Assembly (NCBI RefSeq): GCF_002234535.1
Contig: NZ_CP022521.1
Coordinates: 4,588,001 to 4,652,000, forward strand
Direction of reading: 5' to 3'
DNA from: Actinoalloteichus hoggarensis
Lineage (GTDB): Bacteria > Actinomycetota > Actinomycetes > Mycobacteriales > Pseudonocardiaceae
DNA length: 64,000 nucleotides
A program made the translations under genes and the position numbers. Under the pieces are notes generated by a model. It ran no database searches, was not told the origin of the DNA, and was given only the letters and a program-made list of their open reading frames with translations. Positions 26,750-35,393 of the stretch are shown piece after piece. Numbering within the stretch: the first letter of the stretch is position 1; each line of letters begins with the position of its first letter.

Positions 26750-28144
26750 ATGACACCCGACATCTCCCGAGCTCGCGGCGGACGCCGAGCCGACCGTCAC
26801 ACCCGAGACCGCCGGAACACCGGGCGGACGACCCTGGCGACCGGTGCGGACACCCTGCGGGTGCTGACCCGAGTGCTCGCACCGCTGGCGGCACGCGGCC
26901 TGATCGTCCGCAGACCGCGAGTGACGGCATGGCTGGAGCATCGCGACGCGGACCGCCGAGCGGTCGAGCTGCTACGCGGACTTCGGCGGCGGCACGGCCC
27001 GGGACCGCTGCGACTGCGCATCCCCGGTCGTTCGATCGTCGTCCTGCTGGATCGGAACGACGTCCGCCGCGTCCTCCACGCCACACCGGAGCCGTTCTCC
27101 CCCGCCACCAGGGAGAAGCGGGGCGCGCTCGCGCACTTCCAGCCCTACGGCGTCCTCATCTCGCGGGGACCGGCGCGGGCCGAACGGCGGCGCCTCGTCG
27201 AACAGGCCCTGGACACCGACGTGCCGATCCACCGGCACGGGTCGGCCGTGACGGCCAAGGCCCGCGAGGAGGCCGACCGGCTGGCCGACACCGTCCTCCG
27301 AACGGGCACGCTGACCTGGGGCGAGTTCGGTCCGGCCTGGTGGCGGCTGGTCCGCAGGGTGGTCCTGGGCGATCAGGCGAGCGAGGACCACGAGATCAGC
27401 GATCTCCTCACCACGCTCCGAGCCCGAGCGAACTGGTCCTACCTGAGTCCCCGGCAGCCGCGGGCACGGAGAAGATTCGCGCGGCTGCTGAGCGAGTATG
27501 TCGGCCGTGCCGAGCCGGGCAGCCTGGCCGCCGCCGTCGCGAACACCCCGAGCAGTCCCGACGCCATGCCGATCAGTCAGATCCCGCAATGGCTGTTCGC
27601 CTTCGAACCGGCGGGCCTGGTCACCCTGCGCGCTCTAGCCCTGCTCGCGTCCCATCCGCGGCACGCGGAGCGGGCCAGGGCCGAGGCCGAGGCCGTCGTC
27701 GACGACACGCCGCGAGAGCTGCCCTATCTCCGCGCCTGCCTGCTCGAGTCGGTCCGGCTCTGGCCGACCACTCCCGCGCTGCTGCGTGAGACGACCGAGG
27801 AGACCGACCTGCTCGGGGTCGCTCTTCCCCGCCGGACGACGGTGCTGATCGTCACCCCGTTGTTCCATCGGGACCCCGAGACGCTGCCCGGTGCCGACCG
27901 TTTCGACCCGGCGGTGTGGCTGGAGGGCCGCGCGGACGATCAGTGGTCTCTCCTGCCGTTCAGCGGCGGCCCCGGCCGCTGCCCCGGCCGTGATCTCGTC
28001 CTGCTGACCGCGAGCACCGCCCTGGCCGTCCTGTTGAACCGGACCCGCCCCCGGCTGCTCTCGACGCCGAGTCTGGACCCGCGTCGTCCGCTGCCGGGGA
28101 CGGTCGATCCCTACTCCGTCCGACTGGCGATCACCCCACGCTGA
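26750..28144 (+). CDS. Cytochrome P450
   Basis: 464 residues. The haem-binding loop PFSGGPGRCPGRD carries the thiolate Cys411, the K-helix ExxR is ESVR (Glu333, Arg336), and FDPAVW corresponds to the PERF region. The I-helix is unusual: the stretch WLFAFEPAGLVTLRALALLA lacks the common AGxDT acid/alcohol pair, having EPAG instead, so oxygen activation may differ. The N-terminal about 35 residues are Arg-rich and disordered. No ferredoxin or reductase gene is adjacent. Substrate unknown; it stands alone between intergenic regions. Confidence 0.9.
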   Translation: MTPDISRARGGRRADRHTRDRRNTGRTTLATGADTLRVLTRVLAPLAARGLIVRRPRVTAWLEHRDADRRAVELLRGLRRRHGPGPLRLRIPGRSIVVLLDRNDVRRVLHATPEPFSPATREKRGALAHFQPYGVLISRGPARAERRRLVEQALDTDVPIHRHGSAVTAKAREEADRLADTVLRTGTLTWGEFGPAWWRLVRRVVLGDQASEDHEISDLLTTLRARANWSYLSPRQPRARRRFARLLSEYVGRAEPGSLAAAVANTPSSPDAMPISQIPQWLFAFEPAGLVTLRALALLASHPRHAERARAEAEAVVDDTPRELPYLRACLLESVRLWPTTPALLRETTEETDLLGVALPRRTTVLIVTPLFHRDPETLPGADRFDPAVWLEGRADDQWSLLPFSGGPGRCPGRDLVLLTASTALAVLLNRTRPRLLSTPSLDPRRPLPGTVDPYSVRLAITPR

Positions 28145-28558
28145 CGGTGGTCCACCACGCTGAGGACCGCGGCCCACGCTGACGACCTCGGCCCAACCGT
28201 CGACGAGACGGGCGGCGCCCGGACCCCGTCGGCGGCGCGGTCGTCGAGGCCGTGACACCGGTGCTCGGGCGGACCTGACACCGCGTGTGGTGCGGACCTG
28301 CTCGGATGTCGCGGCCAGACCGACCCGCCATAGACGAGCCCAGGTGGGCGTGTAGGCGTCGAGACAGCCGTTGCCGGTGGTCGCGGAGTGGGCGTTGTCC
28401 TCGGCGTCGGCGAGGCCCGCTTCGAGTTCGACGCCGACCGCGTCCGGCGCCGCCGTGCGTCCACGGCGGCGCCTCGGTGGCGGGCCTCGAAGCCCGGCAC
28501 CCGGATCTCGACGTCACAGCGTCATCGCCGCGGGGGCGACGACGAGGTGTCGAGGTGG
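28145..28558. other. Intergenic region with a short triplicated motif
   Basis: About 410 bp between convergent genes. Three CCACGCTGA(C/G)G copies occur at about 28136, 28156 and 28174. No gene or clear hairpin terminator recognised. Confidence 0.35.
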
Positions 28559-28891
28559 TCAGCGACCGAGGGCCCGGCTCAGCTCGGCCTTGCTCATCGT
28601 GGAGCGGCCTCGGATGCCACGTCTCCTGGCGTCGTTGTACAGCTGCGCCTTGGTGGGGCCGCCGGGTCCGAGCCGCTTCCCGGATCGCTGTCCACCGCGC
28701 TTCTGCGGCGACATGTCCGCGACGGACGTCCTGCTTCGGGTACGGGACTCGCCGGACCGGGCGCGGTTCTTGTTGACGGTCCGTGCCGCGATCTCCTCGG
28801 CACGGCCCTCCCCGGTGCCGCGTGCTCGCTGCGAGTCCTTGATGTGTCGATACTGGCGTTCCCGCTTGTCGTTCCATGACTGCTGAGGCAC
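28559..28891 (-). CDS. Small basic DUF7218-like protein (SAP/Rho-N-like C-terminus)
   Basis: 110 residues from GTG 28891 after AAGGGA. The N-terminus SWNDKRERQYRHIKDSQ and the C-terminus GPTKAQLYNDARRRGIRGRSTMSKAEL match small actinobacterial proteins annotated as plasmid stabilisation or DUF7218. The C-terminal about 40 residues are a two-helix SAP/Rho-N-like module that may bind nucleic acid. The middle is Arg/Ser-rich and disordered. Function unknown. It is a chromosomal-looking single gene, so a plasmid-maintenance role should not be assumed. Confidence 0.75.
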   Translation of the reverse strand: MPQQSWNDKRERQYRHIKDSQRARGTGEGRAEEIAARTVNKNRARSGESRTRSRTSVADMSPQKRGGQRSGKRLGPGGPTKAQLYNDARRRGIRGRSTMSKAELSRALGR

Positions 28892-29397
28892 GGTCTCATC
28901 CCTTCGTTCGAGGACCACCCGTCCGGTGCGTGGTGCTGAGCCGTGGTTTGGACTGCTCGCCGCCCTGTCCACAGGGCCGACGACACATCGCCTCCGTGAC
29001 GTTCCCGGCGTCGGCCGCGCGTCCGAGGGCGGCACGTCTCGCCGACACGCCGCAGGGTCGATGACGGCCATGGCATCCGGCAGGGCGGCGGCCACGGGCA
29101 GCCCGATGGGCTCTCCTGCCGGGCCGCACGACGACATCGCCCACTCACCTCCGTGTCCTGTCCCTTCGCGTTCCCCACCGCTCCGGCGGCGAAACGTGAC
29201 GGCGAAGCCCGCGACGGTACGCCCGGGTCTGTGAACGGACACGGCATCGGGGCCGTCAGGGCGGAACGTCCTGGCGGACAAGGGGTCGGCGTCGTGCTCG
29301 GCGCCTCGCCGAGGGGTCCGCCGACAAGGCTCGCGGCGACGGCTCACGGAGCGGCGTGCTCCGGCGAGTCCTTCTCGACCGATCGCGCGGGGGGGAC
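28892..29397. other. Intergenic region, nothing recognised
   Basis: About 500 bp between two minus-strand genes; it must carry the promoter of the small basic protein. No RNA, strong hairpin or supportable frame seen. Confidence 0.35.
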
Positions 29398-30861
29398 TCA
29401 GGAGCGCGCGACCACGCGGACGGAGCCGAGATCGGAGTCGGCGGGATCAGGCAGTTCCATTCCCGCCGCGAGCCCGCTGCGCAGATACGCGAGTATCGGC
29501 TCCGTCAGCACCTCGCCGGGAAGGACGCCGGGTGCACCGGGCGGATACGGTGTGATCATCTCGGCGGCGATCCGGCCGGCCGCCTGCCCGACGGGAACCT
29601 GTTCGGCAGGCCCGAAGAAGGCGTCTCGGGGCAGCATCGCGACCTCCAGCTCCATGTCCTCGGCACGGGGGATCTCGACCGGCCTCGGCGGATCGAACGA
29701 CGTCGCCGCCTCGGCCAACGCGGTGAGGGCGTCGACCAGCCGAGTCGCCGTCTGCTCGTCGTCGGACTGGTTGAGCAACGCGACGACACGCCGGTGATCC
29801 GCCAGGCCCACGGAGACCCGCTGCTCGGCGCGAAGCCAGTCCGCGGCCTGATATCCGCTGATTCCCGATGCCGCGACGTCGACGACCACCTTGAACGGGT
29901 CCGTCGCGGCGGCCAGGCCCGGCCCGACGAACTCGTCCCGCATCACGACGAGGCCGTCGATCGACGCGATGCGGGCCCGCACCTCCGCCACCAGTCGCAG
30001 CGCGGCGGACAGCAGCTCGTGTCCCTGCTCGACCATCTGCCGCCGCCACCCGTCGAGCGCCGCGTAGACCAGCGAGGTCGGGCTGGTCGTCCCCAGCAGG
30101 TCCTCACGTGCCTTCAGCACGGCGGGGTCCACCAGATCGCCCCGCAGATGGAAGACCGAGCTCTGTTCGACGGCGGCCCCCATCTTGTGGACGCTCGTCA
30201 CGCAGAGGTCGGCCCCGGCGTCCATCGCCCACTGCGGCAGGTCCCGATGAAACGGCAGGTGCGCGCCCCAGGCCTCGTCGACGATCAGCGGAACCCCGAG
30301 ACGGTGGCAGGTGTCCGCGACCGCCTGGATGTCGCCGCACGCGCCGTAGTCGGTGGGCGTCACCAACAGCATCCCCCTGGCCTCGGGCTGCCGCTCGTAC
30401 GCCGCCGTGAACTCCGCGGGCCCCGGCGGATGCGTCAGGTGCAGCTCCTCGTCCCAGCGAGGCCGCACCCACACCGGCTCGACCCCGCTGATGATGAGTG
30501 CCGACACCACCGACTTGTGCGCGTGGCGCGGTATCAGCATGCTCTCGCCGGGCCCGGCGACCGCCAGGATCGCGCTCTTCACCGACAGCGAGCTGCCGCA
30601 GGTGGAGAAGAACGTGTGGTCCGCGTGCACCGCGTCGGCCATCAACGCCTGTGCCCTGGCCAGTACTCCGGCGCCCATGACGCGATCGTCCAGGCCGTTG
30701 AGCGCGATGACGTCGGAGGCGAACACGTCCGTGCCCAGGACGTCGAGAACCCGCTGGTCGACGCCGCGTCCCTGTTTGTGCCCCGGCGCGGTGAACGGCA
30801 CGAAGCCCCGATCACGGAACTCACGCAGTGCGGTCAGCACCGGCACCTCACTGTGGTCCAT
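29398..30861 (-). CDS. Orn/Lys/Arg decarboxylase-family PLP enzyme
   Basis: 487 residues from ATG 30861. The major domain of the fold-type I basic amino acid decarboxylases is complete: FTAPGHKQGRG, FFSTCGSSLSVKSAI, HKSVVSALI, TPTDYGACGD, LIVDEAWGAHLPFH, and SVHKMGAAVEQ with the PLP Lys226. The C-terminal domain has the ITPYPPGAPGVLPGE signature. It lacks the N-terminal wing domain of the inducible enterobacterial enzymes, like the short SpeA/YaaO type of Gram-positives. It would decarboxylate arginine, lysine or ornithine; which one is not clear. The GNAT gene lies 86 bp upstream on the same strand, so co-transcription is possible. Confidence 0.9.
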   Translation of the reverse strand: MDHSEVPVLTALREFRDRGFVPFTAPGHKQGRGVDQRVLDVLGTDVFASDVIALNGLDDRVMGAGVLARAQALMADAVHADHTFFSTCGSSLSVKSAILAVAGPGESMLIPRHAHKSVVSALIISGVEPVWVRPRWDEELHLTHPPGPAEFTAAYERQPEARGMLLVTPTDYGACGDIQAVADTCHRLGVPLIVDEAWGAHLPFHRDLPQWAMDAGADLCVTSVHKMGAAVEQSSVFHLRGDLVDPAVLKAREDLLGTTSPTSLVYAALDGWRRQMVEQGHELLSAALRLVAEVRARIASIDGLVVMRDEFVGPGLAAATDPFKVVVDVAASGISGYQAADWLRAEQRVSVGLADHRRVVALLNQSDDEQTATRLVDALTALAEAATSFDPPRPVEIPRAEDMELEVAMLPRDAFFGPAEQVPVGQAAGRIAAEMITPYPPGAPGVLPGEVLTEPILAYLRSGLAAGMELPDPADSDLGSVRVVARS

Positions 30862-30947
30862 GCGTCCGGTTAGCCCGCAGTGCCCGGCGGGAAACCGGGC
30901 ACGCGGACGATCCTCGCCGCCTCGGCGGGCGCGCCCACACCGAACGC

Positions 30948-31814
30948 TCAGGCGTCGCGGCACAGATCGGCCAGCTCGGGACGCGGCGTGAAGCCCGCCG
31001 ACCGGTACGTCGCCACCGCACCGGAATGGGAACTCGGGGTGGCGACGATCGCGCTGGAGGAGCCCAGCGAACGAAGCGCCGCGGCTGCCGCCACGGTGAT
31101 CGCCCTGCCGTAGCCGTGACCGCGATGGTCTCCGTGGACGCCCATGGGCTCGATCAGACCCGGTCTGCCCGGCCCGGCCGACCACACCGTCACCGCCGCC
31201 ACCGCCAGGCCGCGGTCGTCGTGAGCGACCAGGCAGCGAGCGGCGTCGTACAACGGCCCGGCCGCCATCGTGTGCCATCGTTCGTCGGTGAACGTGGAGC
31301 CGTCGAACGCCGCCCGCTGCACGGCGCTCCGGACGTGCGCCTGCTCCGGCCCGACCACCTCGATGCGCGCTCCGGGAGGCGGCACCGGATCGGTGAGGTC
31401 GCGGTGCAGCGCCGTCCACGGCTCCCCGGCCCGCCAACCGTCGGCGGACAACAGCTCCCGAATCAGCGAGCCCGCCGGGGCCTCGACGGACACGCCGCCG
31501 CCGGGAAGCACCCCGCGTGCCGGATCGCCCGCGTCGGCCGCCAGGCGCCGCGCCAGCTCCTCGTCTCGCCGGGCCTCCGGCGCGGTCGCGAGCCGCAACA
31601 GTCGACGGCCGTCAAGCAGGCCGACGGCCAGGATTCGCCCGTCCCTGCTCCAGGTGCGAACGGCCTCGACCGTCGCCCGGGCGCCGAAACGCCAGAACCA
31701 GCCCAGGTCGCCCGGATGGAGCTGCAGCGGCGCCCCGTCGGCCTGCCAGCCGCCCAGCACGGCGGCGACGCCGCGCAGTCCGTCGACGCCCGTGGTACCC
31801 AACTCGATCGCCAT
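30948..31814 (-). CDS. GNAT-family N-acetyltransferase
   Basis: 288 residues from ATG 31814. The C-terminal half is a GNAT domain: VAAVTVWSAGPGRPGLIEPMGVHGDHRGHGYGRAI contains the acetyl-CoA pyrophosphate loop (R/Q-x-x-G-x-G/A as HRGHGYG), followed by VATPSSHSGAVATYRSAGF. The N-terminal half is a degenerate second GNAT-like region without the loop, giving the common two-lobed form. It acts in the cytoplasm; the acceptor amine is unknown. Confidence 0.88.
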   Translation of the reverse strand: MAIELGTTGVDGLRGVAAVLGGWQADGAPLQLHPGDLGWFWRFGARATVEAVRTWSRDGRILAVGLLDGRRLLRLATAPEARRDEELARRLAADAGDPARGVLPGGGVSVEAPAGSLIRELLSADGWRAGEPWTALHRDLTDPVPPPGARIEVVGPEQAHVRSAVQRAAFDGSTFTDERWHTMAAGPLYDAARCLVAHDDRGLAVAAVTVWSAGPGRPGLIEPMGVHGDHRGHGYGRAITVAAAAALRSLGSSSAIVATPSSHSGAVATYRSAGFTPRPELADLCRDA

Positions 31815-32187
31815 ACCCCCGATTCCACCCCCGGGCCGGTGGGAGCGCACCCCATTTTCGGGAGCGGGCAGGCGGTGAGGCATGGACACGGGGCGCGACC
31901 GCGACCGAGTCGATGACCGCAGCGGATTCGGCGTGTGGGAGGTCCGCCGAGCCGGATCGTCGATTTTTCCGCGACCGGCCAGGGGAAAACCTTCTGGAAA
32001 GCATGCGGCGACCCGAGGCAGAATCGCTCTCACGGAACGGGAATCCACCTTTCTCGAGACCGGGCCCGCCAAGAAGAGACGGACATCGGACCCGCAAGAA
32101 TGACGGAATCAGGAGAACGGTCGGCGCCTGTCTTCGAACTCGCCGAACGGACCGGTTTCCGTCGACGACGACCGGGGGAGCAACACC
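31815..32187. other. Divergent promoter region of the WXG operon
   Basis: About 370 bp between the GNAT gene (minus) and the YbaB/WXG operon (plus). Its middle (about 31960-32110) is less GC-rich than the flanks and likely contains the operon promoter. GGGGGAG at 32174-32180 is the ribosome binding site for the first gene. Confidence 0.45.
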
Positions 32188-32511
32188 GTGAACACCGCAG
32201 CTGACAGTGGACAGATCGCCGAGCAGTTGAGACGGCGGCAGGATCGGATTCGCGAACTCGAGCTGATCGCGCGCGATCAGCGTCACGACTCGGCCACACC
32301 CGACCGTCAGGTCGGCGCCACCGTGGACGGCACCGGACGCCTTGTCGACCTGACCATCTCCGATGCCGCATTGCGCACTCCGCATCCGGGGCGACTCGGC
32401 GACCACCTGGTCCATGTCATCCGCGAGGCCCGTCGTGCGGCCGCGGAGACGACCCGAACGCAGTTGGCGACGATCCTGCCGGGGTTCCACGCCGCCGAGG
32501 GGGGTCGGTGA
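32188..32511 (+). CDS. YbaB/EbfC-family protein, ESX-associated type
   Basis: 107 residues, GTG start 7 nt after GGGGGAG. An N-terminal helix (IAEQLRRRQDRIRELELIARDQ) is followed by a beta strand pair GATVDGTGRLVDLTISDAALR and a C-terminal helix, the layout of YbaB-like proteins. In actinobacteria these are common first genes of small operons with WXG100 proteins, as here. It probably dimerises and may act as chaperone or DNA-binding factor for the secreted partners. The stop overlaps the next start. Confidence 0.78.
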   Translation: MNTAADSGQIAEQLRRRQDRIRELELIARDQRHDSATPDRQVGATVDGTGRLVDLTISDAALRTPHPGRLGDHLVHVIREARRAAAETTRTQLATILPGFHAAEGGR

Positions 32512-32816
32512 TGGCCTCCCGTGAGGAACTCGAGGAACGGCTGGCCCGGTCTCGACAGCGGTACAGGCGCGCTAGGGAGAAGGCGAGCCTGCTCACCGAG
32601 ACCACGATCGTCGAAGACGTCGACGGCGGCCTGGGCACCGTGGCGGTGCGCGGTCACGGGCAGCTGCTCCGGGTCTCTCTCGATCCGAGCGCTCTGCGCT
32701 ACGCCACCGGTCGAAGCGTGTCCACCGCCGTACTTCGCTCCATTCAGCGGGCGGAGGCCAGGGCACGGGCGCTTCGGGAGTCACGCGACGGCACCGAGGA
32801 AGGACATTCCCGATGA
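32511..32816 (+). CDS. Second YbaB-like protein
   Basis: 101 residues. Same layout as the preceding protein: helix (SREELEERLARSRQRYRRAREKASLL), strands with VRGHGQLLRVSLDPSALR, and C-terminal helix (VSTAVLRSIQRAEARARAL). ATG 32511 is preferred over GTG 32508 because it is 6 nt from the GAGGGGGG tract. It overlaps the upstream stop and its own stop overlaps the next gene by ATGA, so all four genes of the operon are tightly coupled. The two YbaB-like proteins could form a heterodimer. Confidence 0.72.
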   Translation: MASREELEERLARSRQRYRRAREKASLLTETTIVEDVDGGLGTVAVRGHGQLLRVSLDPSALRYATGRSVSTAVLRSIQRAEARARALRESRDGTEEGHSR

Positions 32817-33133
32817 GGGGTTACGAAGTCGTCCCCGACGCCCTGCGCGACAGCGTGCGGTATCTCCGCAAGGCCGCCGACAAATGGGATGCGGCCCGTT
32901 CGTTCCTGACAGATCAGGACCTCTCCGAATCGGACCTCGGCCTGCTCGGCGAGATGACCAACGCGACACAGTGGTACAACGACGCTCTTCAGGAGGCGCT
33001 GGAACGGATCGGTAACGGATCCGCCGCGTTGGAGGACTCCGCCGTCGCCATGACCGCGGTGGCCGAGGACTACGCGAACCGCGACGCCGAATTCTATGCG
33101 CAGTTCAACTATCTGTCCGACCAGCTGCCCTGA
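32813..33133 (+). CDS. WXG100-like ESX protein
   Basis: 106 residues of two predicted helices around a turn, length and composition typical of WXG100-type secreted proteins (ESX-like). A Trp occurs in the first helix (DKWDAARSF) and another after the turn (TQWYNDALQEAL); the strict Trp-x-Gly is not present. The ATG overlaps the stop of the YbaB-like gene. Such proteins form antiparallel pairs and are exported by type VII secretion; the EccC-type machinery is not in this window. Confidence 0.72.
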   Translation: MRGYEVVPDALRDSVRYLRKAADKWDAARSFLTDQDLSESDLGLLGEMTNATQWYNDALQEALERIGNGSAALEDSAVAMTAVAEDYANRDAEFYAQFNYLSDQLP

Positions 33134-33165
33134 CCGACACCGCGATGAGGATCCTGGAGGCGACC

Positions 33166-33858
33166 ATGACCACCACCGCACCGTTGACCGCCATATCCGA
33201 CCACGCACTGGAGTTCCCGCAAGGCGAGGCGGATTACATCCTCGAACAGACGGCCGGTATCGGCGACAACGCGGTCCACGAGGCCATCGAATCGATCAGA
33301 GGAATCCTCGGGAATCGGGCGGCCATCCTTCAAGCAGAAGAAGCCTGGGGAGTCAATGCCAAGAGGGAGATCGCGGCGGCGGCAAGCCTGGTCTCCGCCT
33401 GTCGGTCCGACCTCGCCGCATTCTGGCAAGGCGGCGCCGCCGACAGCTTCAACATCTACATCGATCACGTCGAGGCGACGTGTTCGGCGGCCGAAGCGGC
33501 ATTCGGCGAGATCGCCTCCCTCCTCCAGGAGATGGAGAGCAAGATGGTCGAGGTGTATGTGCAGGCACTGGACTTCATGGCAGCCTGCGCCGCCAATCTC
33601 GCCGAGGCGGCAGGTGGGGTGCTCGCGGCGGCGGAAGACCTACTCTTCGGCGTCTCACAGGCCGTCCTGGGAGCCGCCGCACGCTTCATCGAGGACGTGA
33701 ATCAACTGCTCACCGGGCTGTTGAGCGCGGCGGCGGCGTTCGACCAACAAGGTCGGAGCGCACGCAGCGCCGTCATCGACATCGACGTTCCCCAGACGGT
33801 TCCCCGTTCCGCGACCGACACCGCGGGCTGGAATGTCCGGGAACGCCCCGCGCAGTGA
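33166..33858 (+). CDS. WXG100-superfamily secretion substrate with extended C-terminus
   Basis: 230 residues from ATG 33166, which follows GGAGG at 5 nt; ATG 33145 is in frame but lacks a site. Residues 40-130 form the helical hairpin with Trp87-Gln-Gly89 in the turn (FWQGGAADSF). A long Ala-rich third helix (135-190) follows, then a short tail. No toxin domain is present. With the preceding gene it forms a likely heterodimeric ESX substrate pair. A strong hairpin terminator follows 12 bp after the stop. Confidence 0.74.
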   Translation: MTTTAPLTAISDHALEFPQGEADYILEQTAGIGDNAVHEAIESIRGILGNRAAILQAEEAWGVNAKREIAAAASLVSACRSDLAAFWQGGAADSFNIYIDHVEATCSAAEAAFGEIASLLQEMESKMVEVYVQALDFMAACAANLAEAAGGVLAAAEDLLFGVSQAVLGAAARFIEDVNQLLTGLLSAAAAFDQQGRSARSAVIDIDVPQTVPRSATDTAGWNVRERPAQ

Positions 33859-33870
33859 CCCCCAGATCGC

Positions 33871-33900
33871 GGCAGGGCGGTCGCCGACGGCCGCCCTGCC
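33871..33900 (+). terminator. Hairpin terminator of the WXG operon
   Basis: Perfect 10-bp inverted repeat GGCAGGGCGG / CCGCCCTGCC with a 10-nt loop, 12 bp downstream of the last gene. No U-tract. Confidence 0.78.
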
Positions 33901-34038
33901 CCGGGCATCGACTCGAACCGCTCCGAGTCCGCACGACACACCTGTCCGCCGATACCACGACGCGGAAAGCGCGGCCAGGTCGTGCCGGGTCGGCGGAGGA
34001 GGACATCGAAGCCGAGGAGAGGCAGGCAGGGCCGCCGT

Positions 34039-34818
34039 CTACTCCGTCGAGGAGATTCCCCAGCGGCGCAGGAGTTGCCTGCGGCTGGTGTGGGACTCGC
34101 CGTCGAAGTCGACGACACCGAGGATGAACGTGAGCACGGAGTCGGCGAACAGGCTGAGCTTGTCGTAGCTGCTGGTCCGGGCGAAGTCGTAGTCCTCGGG
34201 CTGCACACGTTGGTGAATGATGAATCCGGTGATCAAGGCCTGCAGGGTGAGCGAGAGTCTGGCCGGCGTCCAACCCGCCCGTAAGCGAGACCCGGTCGCC
34301 GTGAGCAGCGCCGCATAGGTCACGGTCCACTGGTCCTGCTCGGCGCGCAGGCTCGCGACGACGGCATCCGCGCTCTCGGCATGCAGCAACGGGATCAGGT
34401 GGGCGATGAGGTACGAACGCGGATCGTCGACCAACGTCCGTAGGAGGGTGTCGGCGGTCCGGATCGTCGCCTCGACCACGTCGCCCGGTCGGTCGTCATC
34501 CGCGAGGTCCCCCGCCATCCGCACCGGGGCCGGAGGTTCCGTCCGGTCGCACTTGGACAGTGCCCAGACAGCGGCGTCGTCACGGAAGGCCTCGACGGAA
34601 CCCCACCGCGTGGTGATGGTCCGCCGGTCGGAGGAATAGCCTGCTCTCGCTAGAATGACGGTCGGGTCCAGATGGCTCAGCACCCGTGGACACGGGGCCG
34701 ATCCGTCCGGCATCCGGCCGACGAGGAACTCGTCGATCTGCTCGGCGGCGATCGTCAACAGTCGGGTGGCCACCCGGTCTCTCCGGTCGACCGAGGGGCG
34801 TCCTGGTCTCTTCGTCAC
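34039..34818 (-). CDS. TetR-like regulator
   Basis: 259 residues. The N-terminus KRPGRPSVDRRDRVATRLLTIAAEQIDEFLVG is the usual TetR lead-in, and ARAGYSSDRRTITTRWGSVEAFRDDA corresponds to the recognition helix region (TITTRWGS). The HTH is longer than standard, with an insert of about 20 residues between helices 1 and 2. The remaining 180 residues are helical. It lies next to, and divergent from, the FUSC-type exporter across about 575 bp, which suggests that exporter as a target. Confidence 0.72.
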   Translation of the reverse strand: MTKRPGRPSVDRRDRVATRLLTIAAEQIDEFLVGRMPDGSAPCPRVLSHLDPTVILARAGYSSDRRTITTRWGSVEAFRDDAAVWALSKCDRTEPPAPVRMAGDLADDDRPGDVVEATIRTADTLLRTLVDDPRSYLIAHLIPLLHAESADAVVASLRAEQDQWTVTYAALLTATGSRLRAGWTPARLSLTLQALITGFIIHQRVQPEDYDFARTSSYDKLSLFADSVLTFILGVVDFDGESHTSRRQLLRRWGISSTE

Positions 34819-35393
34819 GACTCACTCTCATCGTGGAACGTGTGGTGAAGTCTTTCTCGGATGCGCTGTCTTAGCGCGGTCCGACCCACGGCGGGTTGAT
34901 GACATCAGTGGTTCGGCGACAATGCGAACAGACGAACGCGGCGCCGATGGAATCCTCTCTCCGGCGGCGGACACCGCGATTTCAATGGCAGCGAGGCCTG
35001 TTCTCTCCCCTCACCGCCGCCCACCGGACCGAATCCGCTGACAGCGCCTCTCATCGTAATGATCCGGCGATCGACGTCAGCAGGTTTGCGCCAGAATGCA
35101 AACGCATGCCGATCCGGGAGGAATGCCGCCGTCCCGATTCCGCTCGCCGTCGAACGACAGCCTGTCGCGGCCACGACGTCGCCGAACCGCGAGGCGCTCA
35201 CCGACGGGGCGCGTTCGCCCATCACATGACCATCCCGCAGACGTGTCACGCTGCAGGGTGGTGCCCCGTCGCGGCCGGGTCCGCCGAGACGGCCCGCCCG
35301 CGGCGCACCGGCGTGCGGGCCCGCGCGGAGTCGCGACGGACACCGTGCGGGCAGCACTCGTGAGAAGCGGCGATGCGGCGACGGGAGGTCGGG
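34819..35393. other. Divergent promoter region, otherwise empty
   Basis: About 575 bp between the TetR-like gene and the exporter-like gene. It should carry both promoters. I see no clear palindromic operator. GGGAGG at 35383-35388 is the exporter's ribosome binding site. Confidence 0.4.
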
